The translations under genes and the position numbers were made by a program. This document shows, piece after piece, positions 9,714 through 18,700 of a stretch of DNA of 64,000 nt; positions within the stretch are counted from its first letter, which is position 1; the number at the start of each line of letters is the position of its first letter. Location of the stretch: assembly GCA_031308135.1 (NCBI GenBank), contig JAHLJT010000631.1, forward strand, positions 150,595,425 through 150,659,424, written 5' to 3'. Source of the stretch: Acheta domesticus (taxonomy: Eukaryota > Arthropoda > Insecta > Orthoptera > Gryllidae). Below the pieces are notes generated by a model. The model made no database searches, had not been told where the DNA came from, and worked only from the letters and a program-made list of their open reading frames with translations.

Positions 9714-10137
9714 GCGCGTTTGTTCGGCACGCGCGTTTGTTCGGCGCGCGCGTTTGTTCGGCGCGCGCGTTTGTTCGGCGCGCGCGTTTGTTCGGCTCAC
9801 GCGTTTGTTCGGCGCGCGCGTTTGTTCGGCTCACGCGTTTGTTCGGCGCGCGCGTTTGTTCGGCTCACTCGTTTGTTCGGCGCGCGCGTTCTTGGGCGTG
9901 CGCGTGTGTGGGCGCGCGCGTTTGGTGTGCGCGCGTGTTTGACGCGCACGCGTGTTTGACGCGCGCGCGTGTTTGGCGCGCGCATGTATTTGGGGCGAGT
10001 GTTTGGCGCGCGCGTGCGTTTGGCGCGCGCGTGTTAGCGCGCGCGTGGGTTTGCCGCGAGCGCGTGTGTGGCACGCGTTTGTGGCGCACGCGTTTGTGGC
10101 GCGCGCGCGTGTTTGTGGCGCGTGTGTGGGGCACGCG
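9714..10137. repeat. 17-bp CpG-rich minisatellite, degenerating rightwards
   Basis: From 9719 to about 9880 the unit CGCGCGCGTTTGTTCGG repeats every 17 bp. It then decays to variants of GCGCGCGTGTTTG. It shares the CGCGCGTTTG core with the 19-bp array 0.5 kb to the left, suggesting a common seed. The multi-frame open stretches across it are artefacts. Confidence 0.93.
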
Positions 10138-10149
10138 GCAGTATTTCCA

Positions 10150-10215
10150 TTGAAAATACCGGTATAATACCGGTATAACCTTTATGGACGTCCATACCGG
10201 TATAGACGTCCTATA
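10150..10215. repeat. Internal ACCGGTAT cluster
   Basis: Three ACCGGTAT cores plus GGACGTCC and AGACGTCC palindromes, just after the second minisatellite. Confidence 0.75.
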
Positions 10216-10301
10216 AAGGTATTTTTTTGTATACCATCATTATAAACAACCCTTTCGATACCCCGAATCGTGCATAATCCAGTATATTATCGCACGCTAC
10301 A

Positions 10302-10338
10302 TGACGTCATCGCCATTATTAAACGCGACATGACGTCA
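10302..10338. promoter_or_regulatory. Pair of TGACGTCA sites
   Basis: Perfect palindromic CRE-type octamers at 10302-10309 and 10331-10338, just past the 3' end of the small minus-strand gene. A third is at 10786-10793 upstream of that gene. The octamer binds CREB/ATF-type bZIP proteins in animals; function here is inferred. Confidence 0.4.
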
Positions 10339-10348
10339 TGACGAACTT

Positions 10349-10738
10349 CTACTGTTCACAGAAAGACAGATCTGTAGAACTGGTTTCAGCTTTGTTATTA
10401 ACAGAGATGTCAATTCCATCTTTAATTTTCAGCATAGTCTTCAATTTTGAATGACTGCACCACAAAGATGATGCCTTACATACTGCAGACTTCAAAATAA
10501 CATAAATTAGAAAATGAGAACTCGACACTAGTATTAATCATAAAAAGTATGACAAACTTACCAACTCAGATATATATGCCAGAACAATTGAGTCGCATAT
10601 AATATTTACATTATTTGTTTTCATCCACTTCCTAAATTTTATATATTCCTTCTCATACAATGCACTCGACTTTTTAGGTATTGAACTTTCTTCTGCCTTC
10701 GAGGCTTTTTCTAAAACTACCATTGGTAACGACGTCAT
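10349..10738 (-). CDS. Two-exon 105-residue protein, tyrosine-recombinase-like N-terminal domain
   Basis: Exon 1 is 10562-10738 (59 codons, start ATG at 10736-10738). Exon 2 is 10349-10489 (46 codons and a TAG). The 72-bp intron (10490-10561) begins GTAAGT, ends AG, and is phase 0. Exon 1 holds S-A-L-Y-E-K-E-Y-I-K-F-R-K-W and V-L-A-Y-I-S-E-L. Exon 2 continues S-A-V-C-K-A-S-S-L-W-C-S-H-S-K-L-K and ends soon after K-I-K-D-G-I-D-I. The series resembles the helical, SAM-like core-binding domain of Crypton/DIRS-type tyrosine recombinases, and the splice joins it without a gap. The catalytic domain is absent. It may be a fragment, or a DNA-binding protein derived from a recombinase. It lies inside a hAT-type element. 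The family call is by eye. Confidence 0.55.
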
Positions 10739-10785
10739 CTTTCATTCGAATGAGCGCGTGAATCGGCTCTCCGCTGTCACAGTTG

Positions 10786-10793
10786 TGACGTCA
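10786..10793. promoter_or_regulatory. TGACGTCA site upstream of the small gene
   Basis: A perfect octamer 48 bp upstream of the ATG. A related GACGTCAT overlaps the start codon itself at 10731-10738. This would suit a short promoter, but no TATA box is evident. Confidence 0.4.
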
Positions 10794-10884
10794 TAATACC
10801 AACGTCCATGTTGCCAACTATAAACTTTACTTACACTTCGTTTCATTTATAACTTTATAATGATGTTATACAAAAAAATAGCGT

Positions 10885-11023
10885 ATGCAACTCGTTTATA
10901 ATGTTCCTTTTTTGCACTCATAAGAAAATAGTCTATTACTAAACTCACTCCTTCGTCGTTCGTTTAGTAATAGACTATTTTCTTATTCGTGCAAAAAAGG
11001 TCAACATTATAAACTAATTGCAT
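10885..11023. repeat. Long hairpin (about 60-bp arms)
   Basis: The left arm 10885-10944 and right arm about 10961-11023 are near-perfect reverse complements around a 16-nt loop rich in TCGTC. The arms include AATAGTCTATTACTAAAC. It could be a small fold-back MITE or a subterminal hairpin of the host hAT-type element. Confidence 0.85.
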
Positions 11024-11032
11024 AAACTACTA

Positions 11033-11116
11033 TTACCGGTATAAAAGAATAAAGGTATTTTATACCGGTATGAAAAAATACCGGTATTTTACCGGTATTT
11101 TTACCGGTATTCAATA
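11033..11116. repeat. Right ACCGGTAT subterminal cluster
   Basis: Five ACCGGTAT cores lie here, mirroring the cluster at the left end of the element. Confidence 0.8.
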
Positions 11117-11139
11117 CCTTTTCGGTCCCTGTGCCCAAC

Positions 11140-11700
11140 GCAGGGCTCGCCGTACGCCGACCGTTACGACGCCTGCCCCTCACACCACAGCAACGTCGCT
11201 ACAGACTCGCCTGGTGTCGGGAACGACAGACCTGGGGCCATTCAGACTTGTAGTCGGCAGCATCAGCGTCGAGTCCCGCATCTGTCTTAATGGCGTCGAC
11301 CACTGGGTCCGTGTCTGGAGGCGGAGCGGGGAGCGCTGCGACGAGTAGTTTGTGGCATTCCATCACGTCCCGCCAGCCTGGTGTGATGGTATGGGGCGAT
11401 ATCCTATGGTGCCCGTTCACCGTTAGTGCTCCTCTTTATTCATTTAAAAGTAATTGCAGAGCTTAGTGCGTACCTCACAGAGCAAATATCGTCCTGTCAG
11501 ACAATGGTACTTAGCCCCTCGTACACGCCGACGGCTCAGGACATCTACTTGTGCACGGGTTCCTAGTGTAACGTTATAGTCAACTTGTTCCATGGAACTT
11601 CCATCGATCCTCCAGTCGCCCCCAAAAGTCATTATGGTGAATCGCTGTCGATGCGGTGGCGACTCCTGTAACCGGATGAGGCGCGTTGTTCGATTACAGT
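11140..11700 (+). pseudogene. Tc1-like transposase, catalytic half, decayed
   Basis: Directly after the hAT target repeat, the frame encodes G-L-A-V-R-R-P-L-R-R-L-P-L-T-P, then R-L-A-W-C-R-E-R-Q-T-W, the linker before the catalytic domain. Then comes S-V-E-S-R-I-C-L-N-G (normally S-D-E-S-R-F, so the first catalytic Asp is lost), followed by R-V-W-R-R-S-G-E-R and, in another frame, P-G-V-M-V-W-G-D-I. Similarity fades after about 11640. It is the downstream half of the transposase whose first half lies at 8154-8510. Confidence 0.7.
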
Positions 11701-12750
11701 ATCCAATTTTCTTATACTGGTGATATCTTGCCTTTATCTATTGGCGCATAAGATAATCGGGATTTATTCAAACTACTAGGAATGATGAGCCTCGAATCTT
11801 TTTGAAATTATAATATATATACTTAGAGATCCGAAGGTATCGTCTTTCTAACATCGTATTGTGCTCTCTTGTTGCATTTTCGTCTCTGGAATATAATCCA
11901 ATTTTTTTAATTTTTTAAAGCTCAGGCTCGAAACGCAAGACATGAGTTGGACGCTGCAATTTTGTCGCTAAAAGTCGAATTGATTTCAAAAGCTTTTCCA
12001 AGAAAAAGTCATGCTAATAACAAAATTCCTATTTTTAACCTATTTGATATCCTTTTAATAAAAATTTAATTATACTAGTGACATCGTTCTGCTACGTACG
12101 TCTATGACCCCATTGCCTTACGTTTCATCGATTTCGCAATTATAAATGCAATAAAACGATGATTTTGAGATTAATTTATAAGATAGCAATTGCAAAATAG
12201 AATTATATCCACGGTTAAATGAACGCATCTCAAAGTTTCGTTTTGAGAGCAACAGCTTCCAAAACATCTGATGCGCTGCTTCGTCGGCCCACAACTCTTT
12301 AACTTTGTCGCTGGAAGTTGTTTCATTGCAAGATTCTTAATAACAAGTTTCTCGGAGACTTTGCTCCTCATAAAGATCGCATTACGTCTGCAACTCAAAT
12401 AAATGAACATCGACTGCGCTGCGGCTGCCTCTGGAGGTGGGAGAGGGGGAAACGGGTGACGAGAGCTCAGGCGCTCCCAGTGCAGTTTTTTATGAGTCTT
12501 CGTGTAGAATCAAAGATGTTATTCGTCTCGGAAATCCACGCTGCTATATTAATCACAATTATACTTATAGTATAATTGTGCTTACAGTATATTAACCACA
12601 TGGTTCATTTGGCGTTTCCAAAGAAAAAAAAATCGACGTTTGTAAACCAAAGACGGAAGTCTGAATTTCATAAATTCTGACTTTTTACTACGCTTTCTTA
12701 GTGCTAATGAGTTTATTCACTGACACAGGAAAAGTATTTTTGAAGTCTAT
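11701..12750. other. No gene recognised
   Basis: AT-rich sequence with an imperfect palindrome near 12554-12580 (CACAATTATAC and its complement). No domain was seen in any frame. Confidence 0.5.
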
Positions 12751-13212
12751 CTATCTCTCCGTAAGTAATACAAGTTGATATTGAGACCGCACACTCTATT
12801 TTTCGCCCAGCCGTGTCACTCAAATCTTTCGAGTCCGCAACGCTGTCGCTCAGGCGCAACCGTCCTTTCCCCTACTCCGCTGACCTTAGCGACTCCGGCC
12901 GCTTACCTCAATCCGCGCATTCAGGTGTGCCGGACGCCGTTACAATAACCTTGTCTCTCCACGAATTGTGTGCGTCCGTGACCCTCGAGCTACTCTTTCT
13001 GTCTGTACTTGGTGCGACAGCCCGCGTACGGGCCACGGCCTACCAGCAGCGTCCCGGCCTCGTGGCCATGAGTTAAGGGAGTATGTGATTAGCACATAGA
13101 CATCCCCACGCCGTATTCTGGTCTTCTCAACCTGAGAAGTGAGTTTTCTTTTCGTCACACAGCAGCATTTACTGGGACATTGCAATGAGAACGCACACTA
13201 TAATCTTGCCCG
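12751..13212. other. GC-richer block of unknown nature
   Basis: More GC-rich than its surroundings. Short frames on both strands, such as 12813-13076 plus, show no domain. It adjoins the tRNA-like block to its right and could be the body of the same SINE or of another repeat. Confidence 0.35.
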
Positions 13213-13270
13213 ACTGGGACTCGAATCTGTCATGGAAAGTGAGCACGCTGACCCATGAGCTAAACCGCGA
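13213..13270 (-). other. tRNA-like A and B boxes, possible SINE head
   Basis: On the minus strand TAGCTCATGGG (13252-13262) resembles an A box and GATTCGAGTCC (about 13217-13227) a B box. The 35-nt spacing is shorter than in a true tRNA, so a tRNA-derived SINE is more likely than a gene. It would be transcribed by RNA polymerase III. Confidence 0.45.
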
Positions 13271-16200
13271 GGGCACCCTCGAGCTACTGGCGCATGATAA
13301 TTCGCCCGACCCGTGTCCCAAGCACAAGTTGCGGTAGGTCGCTAGCTTTGCGGGGTGGCGTGCATCAATTCTCTGATTGGACACTGATAATTGTTCCTTC
13401 ACTAAATGAACGTTAAAAGACAAATTGTTTTTCAATGCTCGTCAATTTACAACTTAAACATACAGGATCCCTACGTGGACTCATGGTTAACGTAACGTTA
13501 CTAGATTCTGATACCCTCCAGTATTCGTAAATCTCAAGATTTTGTATACTATTCCACTGCCTAGGGTGCACCTTTCTTTCTGGAAAGTTACCCACTAACC
13601 TGTTATTATATTTCATATATAATCCATGAGAATAAGATTTCATTTGAACATACTTTTGTGCAATAATTTAATTTTCCATTACCTATTACTGTTTCAATGT
13701 CAATAAAATTTCTACTCAATTACATCGCCTTAATTCCCAACATTAATCCCAAGAATGATTACCTAAATTACGTTTCTTAAATTCAAATTATTAACATATA
13801 CATTGTGATTAAGATACACTCACTTATTGATACTATTACAAAAATTTTTCACTTTTTCTACAAATTATTTATCATTTTTGAATTTACTATAATACATGAC
13901 TTCCGTTAGTTCTCGGTGAAACTCAGGAAGACTTGTTTATGTAGAACCAATACCTTGTTCTAGGAATATTCACAAAACAATTTACACATTTGTTCCCACT
14001 AGACAACGTCACTAAATTATAACGCAGCTCATTTCCTGCCTATTTCTTTGCCTGCCTATTTCTTCATTTTTAAATATGAATTCATAGCATCCCCTGAAAA
14101 TAGAGGGAAGTGGTTTCAGTGTACAATCGTGTACTAAAGAATCAATTACTCAAGTCCTTTACAGGAAGGGTTAATTTCTAGTTTTCAAATGTTGCGGGAT
14201 TTATTTTTGCTCTCTTCATACTTGCATCAAATTAGTAATTTCAGATATTTGATAATCGCTTCATTTCTAATTGAATATCAATAATGTATATATTTTAAAA
14301 TTTGAAAATACGCTGCAACATACCAATTGTGACAATTTTGCAAAATTAGGTTTTGTTAATCAATTATGTTTTATTTTCATTTCATTTCTATTTTATTTAC
14401 ATGCAAATAACGTATTACTAGTTACAAAGCATTGTACTGCCATAATATTTTAAAGTCATTTTCTGTATTATTGTAATTGTTTCATGTTTAGCATATAATT
14501 ACTATACATAAAACGTGTTCCACATAGCAAAGCAAAAATTATTCAATTGCATTTAGTCATATCCGTTCCCTATCATTTTTAAATTATTGATAATTTAAAT
14601 ATTTCAAGTGTATCACCTGACACCCAAAATAATTCGTTAACTTATTTTCAATTTCAGTATAAGAATTTTAATAATATTGTTGAAAGTCAATGTATCATTG
14701 TGCCAATGACTACACCAAAAGTGTTGAACAAATCCGTGTTAAAAAGTATAATTTCTCAAACCTTACATTCCTAGACAAAATTAGTCAAATTTTAAACAAA
14801 GTAACAATGAACAGGCTAAGATGTATTCGTTGTTTTCTCAGACTTAGAATTGTATCTATACATTCTGTACATACTTATTTGTAAAGCTACAAACGTTCAT
14901 GGAATTGCATATTTTTTGTTGCCGATATTTCTCAGTAACTTGAAATATGCCCTAGAGCAAAATATTAAGTCTGAGATAGAAAACTTTTTACATATAATGC
15001 ATATTTTGGGTATTACAGAATTTTGGGGCTTTTGGTTGTGTTTTTTGCACATTTTTCAATTCATTCAGGAATCAAGTATTTTTTTATATACATTTTCTTT
15101 AGAATGAGTAATAGAAATGAGAAGATGATTCAGAATACATTCACTGTGTTCTCACCTTTAAAAGAATGTAGTTGGCATAAACTTGTTGAAATACAAATGT
15201 GTGCCCAACACATGATGTCAAAAAATCTTTTTCAAAATATGAGTCAGTTCTGTGTGATAGTGCTTCTTCAGAACCGAAAAGTTTAACGTTTTAGGACAAG
15301 AAACAAGTTTTGATTTGGTTGTCACTATTGAAATTATATTTTCTAATATTTTTCAGTCCCTTTTTTATGTAGGACAACCACATTTTAAAAAATCCAAATT
15401 TATTTTTTTATTTTGTTCAATATTTGAGATTACATTTGGGTGTACAACATTTGAGATTCTACTTCCCTCAAGTGTAACAAACTATTTACAAAATTAATTG
15501 CCAAAGAAGAAGCCAAACTACATTGTATAATTTGAGTTTTCGTGTTAAGAGTGTGCAGACTGGGGATGAGTACGCTATTTCTGATCCTTTCAATTAACAA
15601 TTTTATTTACATATTGTTAATTATTTGCTAGTACAGATCTCTTAGCAACACTGTTTTTAAAACTGTTTTCATACTGCAATCATCTTCCCTCATTATCTGC
15701 CAAAACTCATTATTTTCACTTTTTTTTAAACAAATATTGAATTATTAATTTAATTTTTTAATTCAGTCTTTATTCATGATTTGTTATTAGTGTACATGAT
15801 TATTTAGATGAATATGTAAGTAAACAACTATTCTTACTTCAGAAAACAAAATTTAGAATTGCCTGTTGGATTTCGACCTTGGTCTAAGAAAATATGGAAT
15901 TTCCTTCCTTTGATGGTTTGAGTTTTACTCTATGGATTTAAGTTTTAATTTATAGAACAATTTTGATTGTTCTTATTTGAAACATTCGGAATACTGTCAT
16001 TTTCAGAAATTACTAGGGATTAACAATGTTTATATTGGCAATCTTTGTAATGTGAATATAATTGGTATCCCATGTAACAATGAGAACTTCATGCTGGGAG
16101 GTGAGCATGTGTTTCTATAATAGGTATTATAGACAATTTGGAACAATCAATTTTTAAAGACTGCTGGCTTTCATTTTGTCATTGATTTCTATTGTAAAAA

Positions 16201-17270
16201 AATCATAAATAAACATTTTTCTCCAGTTTCAGGGAATATGTAATTCTAATGTCCATTGATCTGCTACGCAATAACTAAATTTTTATTAGAAAGAAGACAT
16301 GAAAATTGGAACTAGCCCTATCGTGTGAAAATTTAATTACATTGTGCTTTTTTAATAAAACTTTGTAATTTGGGAACACTTATTATAGTTTGGGATTGAT
16401 GATAAGAAATGATCATGATTAATGCATTTATAAAAGCTATTTCCTATTGTAATTATTATTTCTTCATAAAAAATGCTTACGTTGTATCCTGACACACTAT
16501 TTTTGGACAACCAAACTTATTTGATTAGACTAATTTGAACCTCCTTGAACACTGAGAGGCGTGCAAGTAATAATTAAGTAGTTCAATAAAATAACATTAA
16601 TAATGTGCATAAATACAATAGATTTTCATAGCTTTATCATATTTCTTATTCTAAAGGAGTACACATTGCATGCAATTTTTGTGTTATATGAGGCTATGGG
16701 TGTTTCCAAAATGTTCTTGTCTAGTTTTTACTACGTAAGAAAACTTGCAGCATTCTCAGATGCAAAACTGGTATCTTACTTTTCAGTATCTCTTGGAACT
16801 GAGATAACCAATTAAAGTTGGCTTCATTGTAATGTGTCATTTTTGTGGCGTAGGGCACATGTTCATTAAAAATGTATATAAAGGTAATGTAAATAATTAT
16901 TTAAAATATAAGGAAGCATTTATAAGTATCCATCAAGTGTTTTTCTCACATCAATTTCCCAAATACATCTATTTCAATTGCTATCACATTTGTTCATACT
17001 CTTGTTTGTGATTTTCATGTCTGCAAAACTTATCAGTTTAATCTGATTGAGTTTCAGTGTGTTATTCAGACCCTTGTTTCACTGGTGTCATTTGCAACTG
17101 GGTCTTACGAGAGATTATGTGAAGGTTAAAACTAATAAATTAGTTTCATGGAATGTAAGAAATTTAAAGTTTCATTTAGTGATAGTTGTGTGCCACAAGT
17201 TGCTAATGACTTGGTGAAACAGAGGACTGAAGAAATTAACTAAGAAATACTCTATATTATTGATTTGCTT
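13271..17270. other. AT-rich, no gene recognised
   Basis: About 4 kb of strongly AT-rich DNA with only short chance frames. I see no transposase, polymerase or repeat motif and no tandem array. It is compatible with intron or old intergenic sequence. Confidence 0.6.
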
Positions 17271-17279
17271 AATTGAATT

Positions 17280-17363
17280 TACAAATCCTGAATAGCTAGC
17301 CGAATCCAAAGGAAATATATTACTAATACGTGAAAGTCTGCGCCGTTCTGTAGCACCACTAGT
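17280..17363 (+). repeat. ACTAGT-family 3' tip
   Basis: Only the last 85 bp of the family remain: GAATAGCTAGCCGAA, then AATACGTGAAAGTCTG, then the terminal TGTAGCACCACTAGT. Another copy follows directly. Confidence 0.75.
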
Positions 17364-18502
17364 TGCATTCCCATATACATACATATATACATAGAAATAA
17401 ATGTAATATAGGAAAAATTTGTAATGCTGCGCGAAAAAACGGCGAATTTTCGGCATAAAAAAATTCATTGCCGAGCCCTGATTACCAAAAAGGTGGAGAA
17501 CTCCAGTTGCTAAATTAAGAAATCCTCAAAGAAGTAGCCAGAATCCCTGTTTTGTGGGCCCTTGTAGTGAAAAAAACAATTGTCGGCAAAACGTCCGTCC
17601 GTGTGCCCGTCCGTCGGTGAAAGCACGTGACTATTCATAGGAGTTTTTCAAAATTGAAAGAAGTCCGTCCGTCTGTCTATCTGTCCGTCTGTCTCTCAGT
17701 CCGTCTGTGAACACTTCTAGCACCTAACCGCGCATAGGATTTCTTCCAAATTGAAGAAAGCCCTGTCCATTTGTGTTTTCAAATATTACAAAAATGCAAT
17801 ATTATTGACTGGTCTCTCGTGTTGTTAATGCGCATGTTAGTGGCAATTCGTTCACATTGTTATATTTATGAGTACATGTGTTTTAAACAATGTTATATAG
17901 TTTCTCGAGTACTCAACCGTTTTCTGCAAAAACTAGCTCAAAATTCGGCATTTTCATCAATGCAGAAACGCCATTTTCTCATAAATGGCTCCAAATATTT
18001 TCTCTAAATAGTGCTAGTGGCGTAAATTTCATCTTGGGGTATTTTTTTATATTTTCAAAAATTACACAAATGTTATTGTTTTGAAAGATCTCTCAGTACG
18101 TTAATAGGCACATTTCCACCAACTTATAAACACTATTTTATTTGTGAGATAATGTGCTTCAATTTGCTTCTAATGAAGTTTCCCGAAAACTCAAATATTT
18201 TGTATGAAAAAGATCTTCAAATTTGTAATTTACAATAGTGCATAGACGCAATTTTATTAAAAACAGCTCCAAATTTATTAAAGAAAATTGCCATTTAGGA
18301 TGAAGTTTTGCTGTTCCTTAAATTATTTTTTCCGTTCTACAATTGGGAAACCGGAAAATTAAGAAAATGTTAAAGAAAAGTAGTGTAGATGGTCGTAGAT
18401 GGCAGCTGGCAAGAGTGTCTGTCAAGTCCGTAGAGATCGCCGGAACGAAGGAAATAGAAAACTAATACGGGAATGTCTGTGCTATTCTATAGCACCACTA
18501 GT
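17364..18502 (+). repeat. ACTAGT-family copy with internal deletion
   Basis: It starts with the 5' tip (CTGCGCGAAAAAACGGCG near 17430) and passes through the GTCY microsatellite (17587-17710). It then jumps to the 3' modules with CTCTCGTGTTGTTAAT, AAACGCCATTTTCTC and TAGATGGCAGCTGG, and ends in TCTATAGCACCACTAGT at 18502. Compared with longer copies, the stretch between the microsatellite and the last two modules is missing. Confidence 0.78.
17587..17710. repeat. (GTCY)n microsatellite
   Basis: Two runs of GTCC/GTCT tetramers at 17587-17615 and 17665-17710, at the place where the other copies of this family have theirs. Confidence 0.8.
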
Positions 18503-18610
18503 TTGTTATCAGGACCCGGCGATGAATTTTTTTCTGCTGAAATCCGCAATTTTTACATAACTTTCCCTATACTACGTATATACCTATTTATACGGGAAAG
18601 AAAAAATGAC
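18503..18610 (-). repeat. Inverted 5' tip of the ACTAGT family
   Basis: GTTATCAGGACCCGGCGATG and the following 80 bp are the reverse complement of the family's 5' tip, placed directly after the 3' terminus. The same junction recurs, inverted, at 35885-35927, so some copies carry an outer terminal inverted repeat. Confidence 0.65.
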
Positions 18611-18700
18611 ATTTCTTTAAAATCAGCCCGCTACCTATGGCATGACGACCTAGTTGTTGGGGCACTACATATTTGGCGACCACGTGTATAGGGTCATCAC

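Larger units (their letters stand above)
8511..11131. mobile_element. hAT-type element nested in the Tc1-like transposon
   Basis: The ends are CAGGGACTGAATACCG on the left and, inverted, CAGGGACCGAAAAGG on the right, with flanking 8-bp repeats TGCACAAC (8503-8510) and TGCCCAAC (11132-11139), 7 of 8 identical. Eight-base duplications and CAGGG ends are typical of hAT elements. Removing the element and one repeat restores the Tc1 reading frame. It contains no hAT transposase, so it is non-autonomous. Inside are ACCGGTAT clusters at both ends, a tRNA-like block, two CpG-rich minisatellites, a two-exon gene and a hairpin. Confidence 0.72.

Noticed and set aside
8908..10137. A CRISPR-like array
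   Set aside because: The repeats are directly tandem with no unique spacers, and the genome is eukaryotic.
8845..10167. Many long Arg-rich open frames on both strands
   Set aside because: They lie entirely in the 19-bp and 17-bp minisatellites. Periods not divisible by three cycle all registers and remove stops in every frame, so the frames follow from the repeat and are not genes.
13271..17270. Numerous 60-90-codon frames in AT-rich DNA
   Set aside because: None has a domain, a repeat relation or a splice context; their number and length fit chance.
17280..18502. The CACCACTAGT end taken as proof of a Helitron 3' terminus (hairpin then CTAG-T)
   Set aside because: A small hairpin and CTAG are there, but several copies carry the same terminus at both ends in inverted orientation, which standard Helitrons do not do. 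Kept only as one option.
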